64,000 bases of DNA from an uncultured Bacilli bacterium (lineage in GTDB: Bacteria > Bacillota_I > Bacilli_A > RF39 > UBA660), in assembly GCA_910588195.1 (NCBI GenBank), contig CAJUPN010000001.1, forward strand, positions 1-64,000. Direction: 5' to 3'. Each line of letters opens with the position of its first letter. The stretch's first letter is position 1. Position numbers and translations under genes: made by a program. Below the pieces are notes generated by a model that saw nothing but the letters and a program-made list of their open reading frames with translations, did no database searches and had not been told where the DNA came from. Shown here piece by piece: positions 43,316-51,706 of the stretch.

Positions 43316-44017
43316 ATGAAAACAATTGGTATTATTGGGGGAATGAGTTATGAATCTAGTATTCATTATTATGAGAGAATAAATAAACAAGTTAATGAGA
43401 TTATGGGAGATTTAAATTGTGCTCAATTACTTATTTATAATGTTAATTTTCAAGAGATTAGAAAAAGAATGTTAGAGGGTAAATGGGATGAGATTGGAAA
43501 TATTCTTGTAAGTATTGCTAAGACACTTGAAAGAGCAGGAGCTGATGCAATAGTGATAGCAACTAATACGATTCATAAAGTTGCCGATTATGTAGAATTA
43601 GAGATAAGTGTTCCTTTAATTCATATTGCTGATGCTGTTTCAATAAAATGTCAGGAAAAAGATGTAACAAATGTAGGACTTATTGGGACAAGATATACTA
43701 TGGAAGAAAATTTTATTATTGATAGACTTGCAAGGAATGGTATCAAAGCTATAGTTCCAGAAGATAAGAATGACATAAGTAGTATTGATAGAATAATCTT
43801 TGATGAATTATGTAAGGGTCAAATAAAAAAAGAGTCCAAAGAGGAATATTTGAACATAATAAATAAAATGATAAAAAATAATCATATTGAAGGAATAATT
43901 TTAGGTTGTACAGAGATAGAAATGCTTATTAAGGAAGAAGATTTAGACATACCTATTTTTGATACGACCCAATCACATATTGATGCAATAGTTAATTATT
44001 GTTTAAATGAACGATAG
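43316..44017 (+). CDS. Asp/Glu racemase, YgeA-type (Thr/Cys)
   Basis: 233 residues. 'MKTIGIIGGMSYESSIHYYE' and 'ILGCTEIE' mark the Asp/Glu racemase family. The usual first catalytic Cys ('CNT') is Thr83 in 'ATNTIHK', while Cys198 is kept. This Thr/Cys pair is known from E. coli YgeA (EcL-DER), which acts on L-Asp/L-Glu in a one-sided way. So it is more likely that type than a normal two-base aspartate racemase. The start is set at 43316; an upstream in-frame stretch overlaps the promoter region. It overlaps the convergent gene by 22 bases. Confidence 0.85.
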   Translation: MKTIGIIGGMSYESSIHYYERINKQVNEIMGDLNCAQLLIYNVNFQEIRKRMLEGKWDEIGNILVSIAKTLERAGADAIVIATNTIHKVADYVELEISVPLIHIADAVSIKCQEKDVTNVGLIGTRYTMEENFIIDRLARNGIKAIVPEDKNDISSIDRIIFDELCKGQIKKESKEEYLNIINKMIKNNHIEGIILGCTEIEMLIKEEDLDIPIFDTTQSHIDAIVNYCLNER

Positions 44018-44919
44018 GGATTTTTTATAGGCTCTCTTTGGTAGCCAAGGACTCTAGTGCCTTCATGTCTAACTTGGCTATCTTCATTTATTAAGAAATT
44101 CTTATAGTCTTTAGCTGAATACGGTGTTTCATAAATAAGATCTTTATTTTCATAGTAAAGAGCATTTCGGTAACTTAAAGCAAAGCCATCTAAATAAGCT
44201 TTTAAAATATCGTCATTAAGTTCTATCCAGCCAAATTTGTTTATTATAGTGGCAATATTTAAGCGAAATTTATCTAGTACCATATAGGCCCCAGCTGTTG
44301 GTGGGAATATTAAAGGAATTCCCATTCTAGAAAAATTGCAGTAGCGTGCTATAAAAAATTGACTGTAGGATACATCTACTAGATAATATCTGTTTTGGTG
44401 TTTTATGATATTAAAGTAGTGAAATCCACCATTGTTTAGTAAATTAGCATCTTCCTCAAATCCAGGGTCTATTCTTATGATATAACATTCTAAATCACAT
44501 AATTCAGAACCTTCTTTAACAAATTCAGAAGAATCTAAACATCTGTCACTAAGGTCGTACTTACTAAAATTTTTTCTTAAATCACGACCATTAATAAGTT
44601 TTTTTCTTGCGTAATAAACAACATAGTCGAGATAGTCTTCTATTTTAAAATTATTTCTGTTTTTACTTAGTAGAACATTATTATTAACTTTACGAAGATC
44701 ACGAAATTCAAAGGAAGTATCACAGATATATTCAGCTGGTAATTTATGCAATAATTTGTCTATATCCTTTATTTTGTATTTATATTCATCATTCATGCTT
44801 ATTTCATTAAAGTATGATGGGACAAGTAACTTTAACTCATTAAGTATTTGATCAATGTTTTCATATCTTTTGTATGGCTTATTTAAAGCCTCTTCCAATT
44901 TTTTTAAAATTGTATCCAT
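43996..44919 (-). CDS. Hypothetical protein, papain/transglutaminase-like
   Basis: 307 residues from the ATG at 44919 (GGGGAG upstream). A Cys ('SDRCLDSSEF', near 149), a His ('GGFHYFNIIKH') and an Asp ('YYLVDVSYSQF') occur in the order and with the strand pattern of transglutaminase-like Cys-His-Asp enzymes. I cannot name the family. There is no signal peptide, so it is cytoplasmic. The gene is convergent with the racemase and overlaps its end by 22 bases, an unusual arrangement for a neighbour pair. Confidence 0.6.
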   Translation of the reverse strand: MDTILKKLEEALNKPYKRYENIDQILNELKLLVPSYFNEISMNDEYKYKIKDIDKLLHKLPAEYICDTSFEFRDLRKVNNNVLLSKNRNNFKIEDYLDYVVYYARKKLINGRDLRKNFSKYDLSDRCLDSSEFVKEGSELCDLECYIIRIDPGFEEDANLLNNGGFHYFNIIKHQNRYYLVDVSYSQFFIARYCNFSRMGIPLIFPPTAGAYMVLDKFRLNIATIINKFGWIELNDDILKAYLDGFALSYRNALYYENKDLIYETPYSAKDYKNFLINEDSQVRHEGTRVLGYQREPIKNPYRSFKQ

Positions 44920-45077
44920 AGACGGTTCTCCCCTTTGTTTAAAAGTTATTTTATCTGCTTTAGGTTTGGATGTCAAACTTTAATATGTTTAAATATAAAT
45001 TACATTTTTTGTATTATTGTAATAAAAAATGTTATAAAATAATTTATATATGTGTAATTAAGAAAAGGAGATTTTTT

Positions 45078-45815
45078 ATGAAGGATAAAATAGCTTTAGT
45101 TACTGGTGGTACTAGTGGGATTGGTAAAAAGATTGTTGAACATTTACTTAAAGAAAATGTATTTGTTTATGTTAATTATGGACATAATGAAGAGCAAATG
45201 GAAAAGGCAAGAAAGGATTTTGCTCAAATAAGAGATAGCTTTGAATTTATTAAGGCTGATGTAAGTAATGAAAATGAAGTAATTGAAATGTTAAAAATAA
45301 TTAATGATAAAAGTAGAAAGCTTGATTATCTAGTTAATAATGCAGGTACTAATATAGATTCTTTTATAGAAAATGCTGATATGATTGATTATAAAAAAAT
45401 AATTGATGTAAATTTAGTTGGAAAAGTTATGGTTACTAAATATTCTTTTCCTTTACTAGAAAAGGGGAGTAATGCTGCTATTGTAAATATAGCTTCAAGG
45501 CTTGGAAGTATGCCATGTGTTGAAGCAAGTGCCTATTGTGCTTCAGCAGCTGGAATTATTAACTTTACTAAAGCAGCAGCTTTAGAATTTGCTAATAAAA
45601 AAATAAGAGTTAACTGTGTTAGTCCAAGTTTAACTATTACGCCACTTGCTTTGTCTGGGTGGACAGATGAAGAGATAGAGGAACAAAAGAATAATAACCC
45701 ACTTAAAAGACTTGCAGAGACAGAAGATATTGCCAATACTGTATTATTTTTACTTTCTGATAAAGCAAGTTATATAAATGGACAAAATATTAATGTAAAT
45801 GGAGGAACTTTCTAA
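45078..45815 (+). CDS. SDR-family FabG-like protein lacking catalytic Lys
   Basis: 245 residues. Rossmann 'TGGTSGIGKKI', 'LVNNAGTN', Ser140 in 'NIASRLG' and Tyr153 at the standard S-x12-Y spacing, then the usual 'FLLSDKASYINGQNINVNGG' ending of 3-oxoacyl-ACP-reductase-like proteins. The catalytic YxxxK reads Y-C-A-S-A: Lys is Ala157 (GCA at 45546-45548). Without the Lys, proton relay and cofactor positioning would fail, so it may be inactive or non-catalytic. AAGGAG sits upstream of the start. Confidence 0.85.
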   Translation: MKDKIALVTGGTSGIGKKIVEHLLKENVFVYVNYGHNEEQMEKARKDFAQIRDSFEFIKADVSNENEVIEMLKIINDKSRKLDYLVNNAGTNIDSFIENADMIDYKKIIDVNLVGKVMVTKYSFPLLEKGSNAAIVNIASRLGSMPCVEASAYCASAAGIINFTKAAALEFANKKIRVNCVSPSLTITPLALSGWTDEEIEEQKNNNPLKRLAETEDIANTVLFLLSDKASYINGQNINVNGGTF

Positions 45816-45820
45816 AAAAA

Positions 45821-45829
45821 TGCTATAAT
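45821..45829 (+). promoter_or_regulatory. Extended -10 promoter
   Basis: TGCTATAAT right after the SDR stop codon; followed by a GC-rich 5' leader with a small GAGGG/CCCTT stem, and then the small membrane peptide gene. Confidence 0.6.
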
Positions 45830-45871
45830 CAAGGTAGAGGGGTCTGCCCTTCAGTAGATTATGGTGGTAAT

Positions 45872-46006
45872 ATGAAAAAAAGAGTAATAAGTATAAGAAA
45901 TATATTTGACGGAGTAATGATTTTTGTATTGTTTATAATAATAGTCGTCTATGCCTTACCATTAAATGGAGTAATATATGATAATAGTAACAGTGGATCT
46001 AGTTAA
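45872..46006 (+). CDS. Small membrane peptide, 44 aa
   Basis: 44 codons: a basic start (MKKRVISIRN), one strong membrane helix (about 14-33, 'VMIFVLFIIIVVYALPL'), and a short Asn/Ser-rich outer tail. It has its own extended -10 box and a modest GGTGG site. Function unknown; single-helix peptides like this can be toxins, immunity peptides or transporter partners. It sits just upstream of the bacteriocin-like locus. Confidence 0.5.
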   Translation: MKKRVISIRNIFDGVMIFVLFIIIVVYALPLNGVIYDNSNSGSS

Positions 46007-46225
46007 CTAATGTAACAATTTTTTATAAAGTAAAATTATCGTTTATTTTAGGAATTAATAATAATTATAAAATATATGACAATATTAAAGTAATGAATTC
46101 TGATAATTTAATTATGAATTTGATCTTGATATTATGCTAGATAACATATAATAATCTTTAGACTAAATCATTACTAAGTCAATGATTTTTTCCGTAATCA
46201 TTTTGTTTTATGATATAATACGTAT

Positions 46226-46407
46226 ATGGATAGCGAAAAAATAGGTAAGTAAAAATGAGAGAAAAAAATGGATGAACTCAAGATGAATTAGCAGAAAAAT
46301 TATATATAAGAAGGCAGTCAATTTCTAAGTGGGAAATTGTAAAAACGTGTCCCAATAGTGAAAATTTTAAAATGCTTTCGAAGATATTTAATGTATATCA
46401 ATATTAG
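46226..46407 (+). pseudogene. Decayed XRE-family HTH regulator
   Basis: Starts as MDSEKIGK from 46226 (TATAAT at 46214-46219), then is out of frame by loss of bases near 46250. The reading continues in another frame from 46255 as MREKNG-stop-TQDELAEKLYIRRQSISKWE, the classic XRE helix-turn-helix. The in-frame stop is a TGA at 46273-46275 where relatives have Trp. It ends early at 46407, so it is broken three ways. It lies directly upstream of the bacteriocin-like gene and was probably its regulator. Confidence 0.75.
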
Positions 46408-46474
46408 TTTAATTAGTGATTTACTATAAGGTAGTTTAATAATAGATCAAATAAAAAAAGAAGGAGGTGAAATG

Positions 46475-46876
46475 ATGAAGAAAGGAATAATAAAAACTTT
46501 TTCCTTTGCTTTAATCATATCACTAGCATTTGGATCAATTAATTTTGTATATGCAGCAATGGTTCAAAAAGGAATTGGATATAAAGAAATTATTTCATTA
46601 GGAGAAACTGTTCCAGAATATTTTCATACCACACTATATCCTAGAACTGTAGAAGCTGGTCCAGTCACAGTGGAAAATACTGTTCAAAGAAAAAACAGTA
46701 ATAACGTATTTGTAAATGTTGGACGAGGATATTTGAGTGTTAATTCAACAAATAAATCAATGCATCTTAATTTCCGTAATGCAGGCACTAAGTTAACTCG
46801 ATCTATTTGGGTTAATCAAACTAGAAATTCCTATGTAAGTGGGGATTGGTATTTAGATCCTAATCACATGAATTAG
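46475..46876 (+). CDS. Secreted bacteriocin-like peptide
   Basis: 133 residues with a clear signal peptide (MKKGIIKTFSFALIISLAFG, cut likely after 'VYA'), giving a mature protein of about 106 residues with no Cys. The mature part is beta-rich and ends 'NSYVSGDWYLDPNHMN'. An AAGGAGGTGA site is at optimal distance. Placed before a three-gene ABC transporter with a hairpin between them, it has the setting of lactococcin-972-type bacteriocins. I do not see that family's own sequence pattern, so the family is unassigned. It could also be an exported immunity or signalling protein. Confidence 0.6.
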   Translation: MKKGIIKTFSFALIISLAFGSINFVYAAMVQKGIGYKEIISLGETVPEYFHTTLYPRTVEAGPVTVENTVQRKNSNNVFVNVGRGYLSVNSTNKSMHLNFRNAGTKLTRSIWVNQTRNSYVSGDWYLDPNHMN

Positions 46877-46882
46877 ATTAAT

Positions 46883-46907
46883 AAGTTCACACTTTTTGTG
46901 TGAACTT
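46883..46907 (+). promoter_or_regulatory. Intercistronic hairpin between peptide gene and ABC genes
   Basis: A perfect 10-bp stem AAGTTCACAC/GTGTGAACTT with a TTTTT loop and no T run after it. It may act as an RNA-stability or attenuation element, letting the small gene be expressed more than the transporter genes. Confidence 0.55.
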
Positions 46908-46929
46908 GAACTTGTTGTAGGAGGAAATA

Positions 46930-48153
46930 ATGATAAAATTAACAATTAAAAAACTGTTTCGAAATAAAGTTAATATAACAATGATAATTATTTTTGCAAT
47001 TTGTTCTCTTACATTAACTGGGGCATTAATGTTTGAGAAAAATTATATTCAGATGCAAAAAGATGACTTTGATAAAAATGTTGATGGTAGAACACTTTTA
47101 GTAAGCCCCTCGAAAAAAATTATTGAAGAATTGAGTGAATCGGGATTTGAAAATTATGAATATGATTATAAAAGTATTCTAGCTATTAAACATATTCAAG
47201 CTGTTTTTGATTCAAATTTGGAGACTTTTGGAGAAACAACTTTAAAAAATGATGATTATGATGGCTATGTCAACTTTAGATACGGAAATGAATATACTCT
47301 ACCAAATAATATCAAAGGTGAAAAGTTTAGTGGGAATGACTCTGGTGTTGTTATATGTCCTAAAAATTTTTATCCAGATAGTAATGATATTACTTCCGAT
47401 AGTAAATATATTGATGGTGAGACCCTATTAAACACAACATTTGATTTTACTTATAAAGACTATGTTACTAACAGCAAAGGAATCAATAGAACTAAAACAT
47501 TTAAAATTATTGGTCTATATGATAATACTGTATTAAAAGAAAAATCTAACACTTGCTTTGCTACAGCAAAAGACTTACAAGAAATGTATGATGTAGAATT
47601 AGCTGTGCTTAATAAAGGTGCTCTTATGAGCATTAATGTTATAGTTGATGACATCAAAAATTTGCCATATGTAAAAGAAGAATTAACAAAATTAAACCTA
47701 AGAGGATCAGACAAGCTTGTAATTGATAATAATGCAGTGAGTGGGTTAAGAGTAATCTCTTATACTTGCATTGTTTTTGCTATTATAATGATAATAGGCA
47801 TTACAATTACATATATGAAAAAAAGAAATATTATGAATAAAAAAGAAATAGGTGTGTTTTCATCATTAGGTTTTTCGTCATTACAAATTCAAACTATATA
47901 TATGGTAGATATACTTGTTTTATCAGCAATCTCAACAATCATATCAACCATCCTATCTTTTGTAGTATATTTCTTCATATTAAAAAAATATGAGATATAT
48001 TTTATTAATGCTTTGTATCAGCCAAAATTATATATACTACGTTATTTATTAGCTTATCTAGTAACTATTATAGTCCCTTTATTAATTAATTATGTTTTTA
48101 CTAGATCATCGTTAAAAAATAGTGATAACTATTTAATGAAGGAGGCTCTATAA
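46930..48153 (+). CDS. Bacteriocin-type ABC transporter, large permease
   Basis: 407 residues: N-terminal helix (about 12-35), a long extracellular domain, and three C-terminal helices (about 275-300, 325-355, 370-395), an FtsX-type layout. 'KKEIGVFSSLGFSSLQIQT' is the cytoplasmic turn. It is homologous to the permease at 1571-2737, sharing the 'GRTLLVSP' and 'FKIIG' segments. AGGAGG precedes the start. The stop (TAA) overlaps the ATPase ATG by one base. It would export the peptide encoded just upstream or give immunity to it. Confidence 0.78.
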   Translation: MIKLTIKKLFRNKVNITMIIIFAICSLTLTGALMFEKNYIQMQKDDFDKNVDGRTLLVSPSKKIIEELSESGFENYEYDYKSILAIKHIQAVFDSNLETFGETTLKNDDYDGYVNFRYGNEYTLPNNIKGEKFSGNDSGVVICPKNFYPDSNDITSDSKYIDGETLLNTTFDFTYKDYVTNSKGINRTKTFKIIGLYDNTVLKEKSNTCFATAKDLQEMYDVELAVLNKGALMSINVIVDDIKNLPYVKEELTKLNLRGSDKLVIDNNAVSGLRVISYTCIVFAIIMIIGITITYMKKRNIMNKKEIGVFSSLGFSSLQIQTIYMVDILVLSAISTIISTILSFVVYFFILKKYEIYFINALYQPKLYILRYLLAYLVTIIVPLLINYVFTRSSLKNSDNYLMKEAL

Positions 48154-48824
48154 TGTCAGTTGTTGAATTAATCAATATAGAAAAAAGTTATTCATTAAAA
48201 AATCATGAAATACCAGTTTTAAAAAATATTAATGTTAAATTTGAAAATGGTAAGTTTTATGCAATTATGGGCCATTCTGGAAGTGGAAAATCTACATTAA
48301 TAAGTATAATTGATGGAATTGAACCATATACGTCAGGCAAGGTTATTATTAATAAGAAAGACTTATCTGATATGAATAATAAAGAAAAATCATTTATGAG
48401 AAATAACGAAATAGGAATAATTTTTCAAGATTTCTTTTTAGATAATTATTTAACTGCTCTTGAAAACATTGTGTTTCCAATGACAATTAATGATAAGTAT
48501 AAAAAGTCTGCAAATAAAAGAGCATTAGAACTATTAAAGAAAGTGGAGTTAGAAAATAGGAGTAATCATTTTCCTAAAGAGTTAAGTGGTGGAGAAAAGC
48601 AAAGAGTTGCTATTGCTAGAGCTTTAGCTAATGATCCGAATATTATTATAGCTGATGAACCTACTGGAAATTTAGATGAAGAAAATGAAAGCAAAATATT
48701 TAGTGTTTTAAAAAGATTAAGTCAAGAAGGAAAATGTGTTATTGTTGTTTCTCATAGCAATGAGATTTTAAAATATGCTGATGTATTCTATGAATTAAAA
48801 GAAGGGTCTTTAATTGAAAAATAA
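48153..48824 (+). CDS. Bacteriocin-type ABC transporter ATPase
   Basis: 223 residues: Walker [10 protein letters not shown] at 40-48, '[12 protein letters not shown]' Q-loop, LSGGEKQR signature, 'IIIADEP' Walker B, 'VVSHS' switch. Very like the ATPase at 2740-3402 in length and signature segments. It is coupled to both permease genes by overlapping ends. It drives transport in the peptide locus at 46.5-49.8 kb. Confidence 0.92.
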   Translation: MSVVELINIEKSYSLKNHEIPVLKNINVKFENGKFYAIMGHSGSGKSTLISIIDGIEPYTSGKVIINKKDLSDMNNKEKSFMRNNEIGIIFQDFFLDNYLTALENIVFPMTINDKYKKSANKRALELLKKVELENRSNHFPKELSGGEKQRVAIARALANDPNIIIADEPTGNLDEENESKIFSVLKRLSQEGKCVIVVSHSNEILKYADVFYELKEGSLIEK

Positions 48825-49824
48825 GTTGATTATACTTAACTTTATTAGAAAAAAGTCTTTTGTTTTGTACTTAATACTTTTGGTGATTTTATATTCTAGC
48901 TTGTTAACTCTAAATGTTCTTCTATCAAATCTTCAAGAAAATAAAAGAAATAATTATTTTAATAATTCATTGGCTACTATTCATCAGTCTATTGATATTT
49001 ATGATAATCTAAGAAATAATAAAATGCTAGGTGATGTTAAAAGAGCTATTTACTTTGAAAATGTAGTATTATTACCAGATATCTACGAATGTCTTAGAGA
49101 AGTAAGAGTTGATAATAATATTTTATTTATTGAAGATAGTAATTTAATTGATAGTCAAATAGAGTTGTATTTAAATGAGTATAATTATGAAGAAATAAAA
49201 AAACAACTATTGTATAATGACACATTAGATTTTATAGTTAATGGTAAGTCCTATAAGTTTATTATTAATGAAATCCACTATAGTAAGTATATAAACCATA
49301 TTTCTGTTTCTTCAAATATATTTAATGAATTAATGTATTTAAATGATGGATATGATTACATTTTTAAAATTTATTGTTCAGAAGAAGAGGTAAAAAGAGA
49401 ATTTAGTAATCTTAAAATGCTTATGGGAACCACCGAAGATGAAGTACTAATTGCTAACCGTATTAATAAACATATTAAAATATTAGGTATTTTTAATATT
49501 ATAATTGGAATTGTTTTTATAATTGTAATATTTATCATTGCTAATAATATTAATCATGATTTGCAAAAAAATGTTATATTAGAAAATTTATTGGGGTTTA
49601 ATATTAAAGAAATATCAAAAAATATCATTATAAGGCTAAGTATTTTAAATGTGCTTTCATTAATTTTGGCCATATTAACATCTATAATCGTATTATTATT
49701 TATCAATTTATTTTATATAATTAATATTTGTGCTTTTAATTATTATATTATTATATTAATTTTGATAATAGTTGTCGTAAGCATTTATTACACTGCAAAA
49801 ATGAGTACAAAAAAAATAAGATAA
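48814..49824 (+). CDS. Bacteriocin-type ABC transporter, small permease
   Basis: 336 residues starting at TTG (48814) with GAAGGG upstream, overlapping the ATPase by 11 bases. Helix near 11-32, an extracellular domain of about 190 residues, then three helices (about 225-247, 268-300, 303-325). It is the counterpart of the 271-residue protein at 745-1560 but keeps the final helix that the latter lacks. No motif beyond the FtsX-like form. Confidence 0.72.
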   Translation: MKNKLIILNFIRKKSFVLYLILLVILYSSLLTLNVLLSNLQENKRNNYFNNSLATIHQSIDIYDNLRNNKMLGDVKRAIYFENVVLLPDIYECLREVRVDNNILFIEDSNLIDSQIELYLNEYNYEEIKKQLLYNDTLDFIVNGKSYKFIINEIHYSKYINHISVSSNIFNELMYLNDGYDYIFKIYCSEEEVKREFSNLKMLMGTTEDEVLIANRINKHIKILGIFNIIIGIVFIIVIFIIANNINHDLQKNVILENLLGFNIKEISKNIIIRLSILNVLSLILAILTSIIVLLFINLFYIINICAFNYYIIILILIIVVVSIYYTAKMSTKKIR

Positions 49825-49931
49825 AAAATAATGTAAATATATTGAAACTTATATTATTAGTTTATTTTATTTCTTTTTGTTTGCAAAATAAAGATTTTTA
49901 TTATATTATAATTTTGCTTGGATGTGATTAC

Positions 49932-50705
49932 ATGAAAAAGTTAGATTCTAAAGAGGCACTTTCGCTTCTTTTTGATGGAGTTATTGAAAATCCTAAGGAA
50001 CTGTCACTTGATAAAAATCGTTGGGTTAGACATTCGATTTATGTTGGAATTGCTGCTGGTAGAATAGCTAGAGCGATAAATAATAATTATGCTAATTATA
50101 CTTATTTTAAAGAATATTTAGATGAATTTGGTCCGTTAGATGATGATTATGCTACTGCTTTAGGTTATATTCATGATATTGGACGAAAGATAAGTCATCC
50201 ACTTCATACAACTGAAGGATATAAACTTTTATGTGAATTAGGTCATGAAGAGGAAGCTCGAGCTACTTTAACACATTCTTTTATCGATAATGATGTTAAT
50301 AATTCGGCTGATGGGATTACAGGTGAAGATAGAAAAAAAGCTATTATTGAGTATTTAAATTCAATTCAATTAACTGCCTACGATAATATAGTTCAATTAT
50401 GTGATTTATTTTGTTTAGAAACTGGATTTACTACCGTTGAGAGAAGACTTTATGATATTGTAAGTAGAAAAGGTGTTTATGAAAATACATTAGCACATTT
50501 TTATAAAACATTAGAACTTAAAAGAAGATTTGAACCTGATGATGACTATATAGAAATTCTGTCTAAAGAGCTAGACAAGACGATAGATGATTTTAGCTTA
50601 TATGCTTTATTTCCTGAAATACCAAGAGAAGAGTTAGCAAGTCAAAATGAAGATAGAAATAAACTTTTAAGATTAATTAATAATTCTAAAATAAAATCAT
50701 TGTAA
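49932..50705 (+). CDS. HD-domain phosphohydrolase
   Basis: 257 residues from the ATG at 49932 (GGATGTGA upstream). 'RWVRHSIYVG' first His, 'ALGYIHDIGRK' the His-Asp pair, 'HPLHTTEGY', and 'QLCDLF' the last Asp: a complete HD metal site. These proteins hydrolyse nucleotides or phosphoester bonds, but the substrate is unknown. Single gene ending at a bidirectional terminator. Confidence 0.85.
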   Translation: MKKLDSKEALSLLFDGVIENPKELSLDKNRWVRHSIYVGIAAGRIARAINNNYANYTYFKEYLDEFGPLDDDYATALGYIHDIGRKISHPLHTTEGYKLLCELGHEEEARATLTHSFIDNDVNNSADGITGEDRKKAIIEYLNSIQLTAYDNIVQLCDLFCLETGFTTVERRLYDIVSRKGVYENTLAHFYKTLELKRRFEPDDDYIEILSKELDKTIDDFSLYALFPEIPREELASQNEDRNKLLRLINNSKIKSL

Positions 50706-50710
50706 TAAAA

Positions 50711-50743
50711 AAAGACTTACTTTTTGTAAGTCTCTTTTTTTTC
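50711..50743. terminator. Bidirectional terminator
   Basis: AGACTTAC/GTAAGTCT around a TTTTT loop with A and T runs on either side; between convergent genes. Confidence 0.8.
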
Positions 50744-51496
50744 TAAAGTTTTAGCTTTATCTCTTCCTTGTGTAACGTATGTAACTGTTCCTTTTGACCA
50801 ATCATAGTCAATATAGAAAATGTCATCACCATTATAAAATTCTTTTGTTTGAATATTATTTTCGAATTTAACTGTATATGATTCATCATATTCTTGAGTT
50901 ACTTCTGGCCAAATATATTTAGCTTGAATATATTTGCCATTTATATATTCATAGTATTCATTTAAGAATTCCCAAGAATTTGCGTTATATTCAGGAACAT
51001 CTTCTACATCAACAATAGTTTTTTGAATATCTGCATATTCAGTTGTAGTAGCGATTACGTAACGAGCAGTAATATCTTCTGCTTTAAACCATCCAACGAT
51101 TTCTCCGATGGTATTATCTTGATTTACTGAAGCTAAAGCATAAGGATATTTTGCATCTTTATTTTTAATATTAACGATTGCAAGAGATGCATTTTCATAT
51201 TCTTTAGTTTCTGCACCATCACCTTTTGATGAGGTATTACCAATTCCATTAACTGTTACAACGTCACCTATTTCAAGACCTGTTAAGTTTTTTACTATTT
51301 CTTTTTCTACAGTAGTTTCTTCATCACTTTTAATAATTGTTGTTCCGTTTTCAACGTCAGTGCTGTTTTCTAAATCATCATATGCCATTTCTAATACATC
51401 TTCAACAGTTGTATTTGCGTGGCATTTGATAGGTGAAATGATAACGAATCCACTAAGAACAATGGCTGAGATTTGTGCTAAATTTTTTATTGTCAT
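50717..51496 (-). CDS. Secreted protein with SH3-like segment, 259 aa
   Basis: A signal peptide (about 1-27, cut after 'CHA') precedes an acidic region, then a segment with the bacterial SH3-like pattern ('LTGLEIGDVVTVNGIGNTSS' ... 'YALASV' ... 'VGWFKAEDI', about 70-145). The C-terminal 110 residues are Tyr/Glu-rich and unrecognised. It is probably loosely attached to the cell wall. It has a normal ribosome site at 51500 (GAAAGGG on the minus strand). Confidence 0.7.
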   Translation of the reverse strand: MTIKNLAQISAIVLSGFVIISPIKCHANTTVEDVLEMAYDDLENSTDVENGTTIIKSDEETTVEKEIVKNLTGLEIGDVVTVNGIGNTSSKGDGAETKEYENASLAIVNIKNKDAKYPYALASVNQDNTIGEIVGWFKAEDITARYVIATTTEYADIQKTIVDVEDVPEYNANSWEFLNEYYEYINGKYIQAKYIWPEVTQEYDESYTVKFENNIQTKEFYNGDDIFYIDYDWSKGTVTYVTQGRDKAKTLEKKETYKK

Positions 51497-51706
51497 GTTT
51501 ATTTCCCTTTCTCAATACACACTTGAGATATTTAATCATATTATGTGTGTTAAGTCAATAAGAAATTTATAATATATTTATATATTTTTAACTTATTTTT
51601 ATTACTTTTTTTCGCACTTATAACACTTTTAATATATTGGTTATAAAATAAGAGTATTTTATTTTTTTTGCATCCTTTATTAATCTAGATTTAGGAAGTG
51701 ATAAAA

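Noticed and set aside
46255..46407. In-frame TGA at a Trp position, suggesting TGA codes for Trp
   Set aside because: TGA clearly ends genes elsewhere (28694, 42468, 62832), Trp is coded by TGG throughout, and this HTH gene also has a frameshift and an early stop. It is a pseudogene.
49932..50705. HD-domain protein as the DatZ partner of the PurZ-like enzyme
   Set aside because: It is 30 kb away, larger than DatZ, and its motifs fit a general HD hydrolase; nothing links it to dATP.
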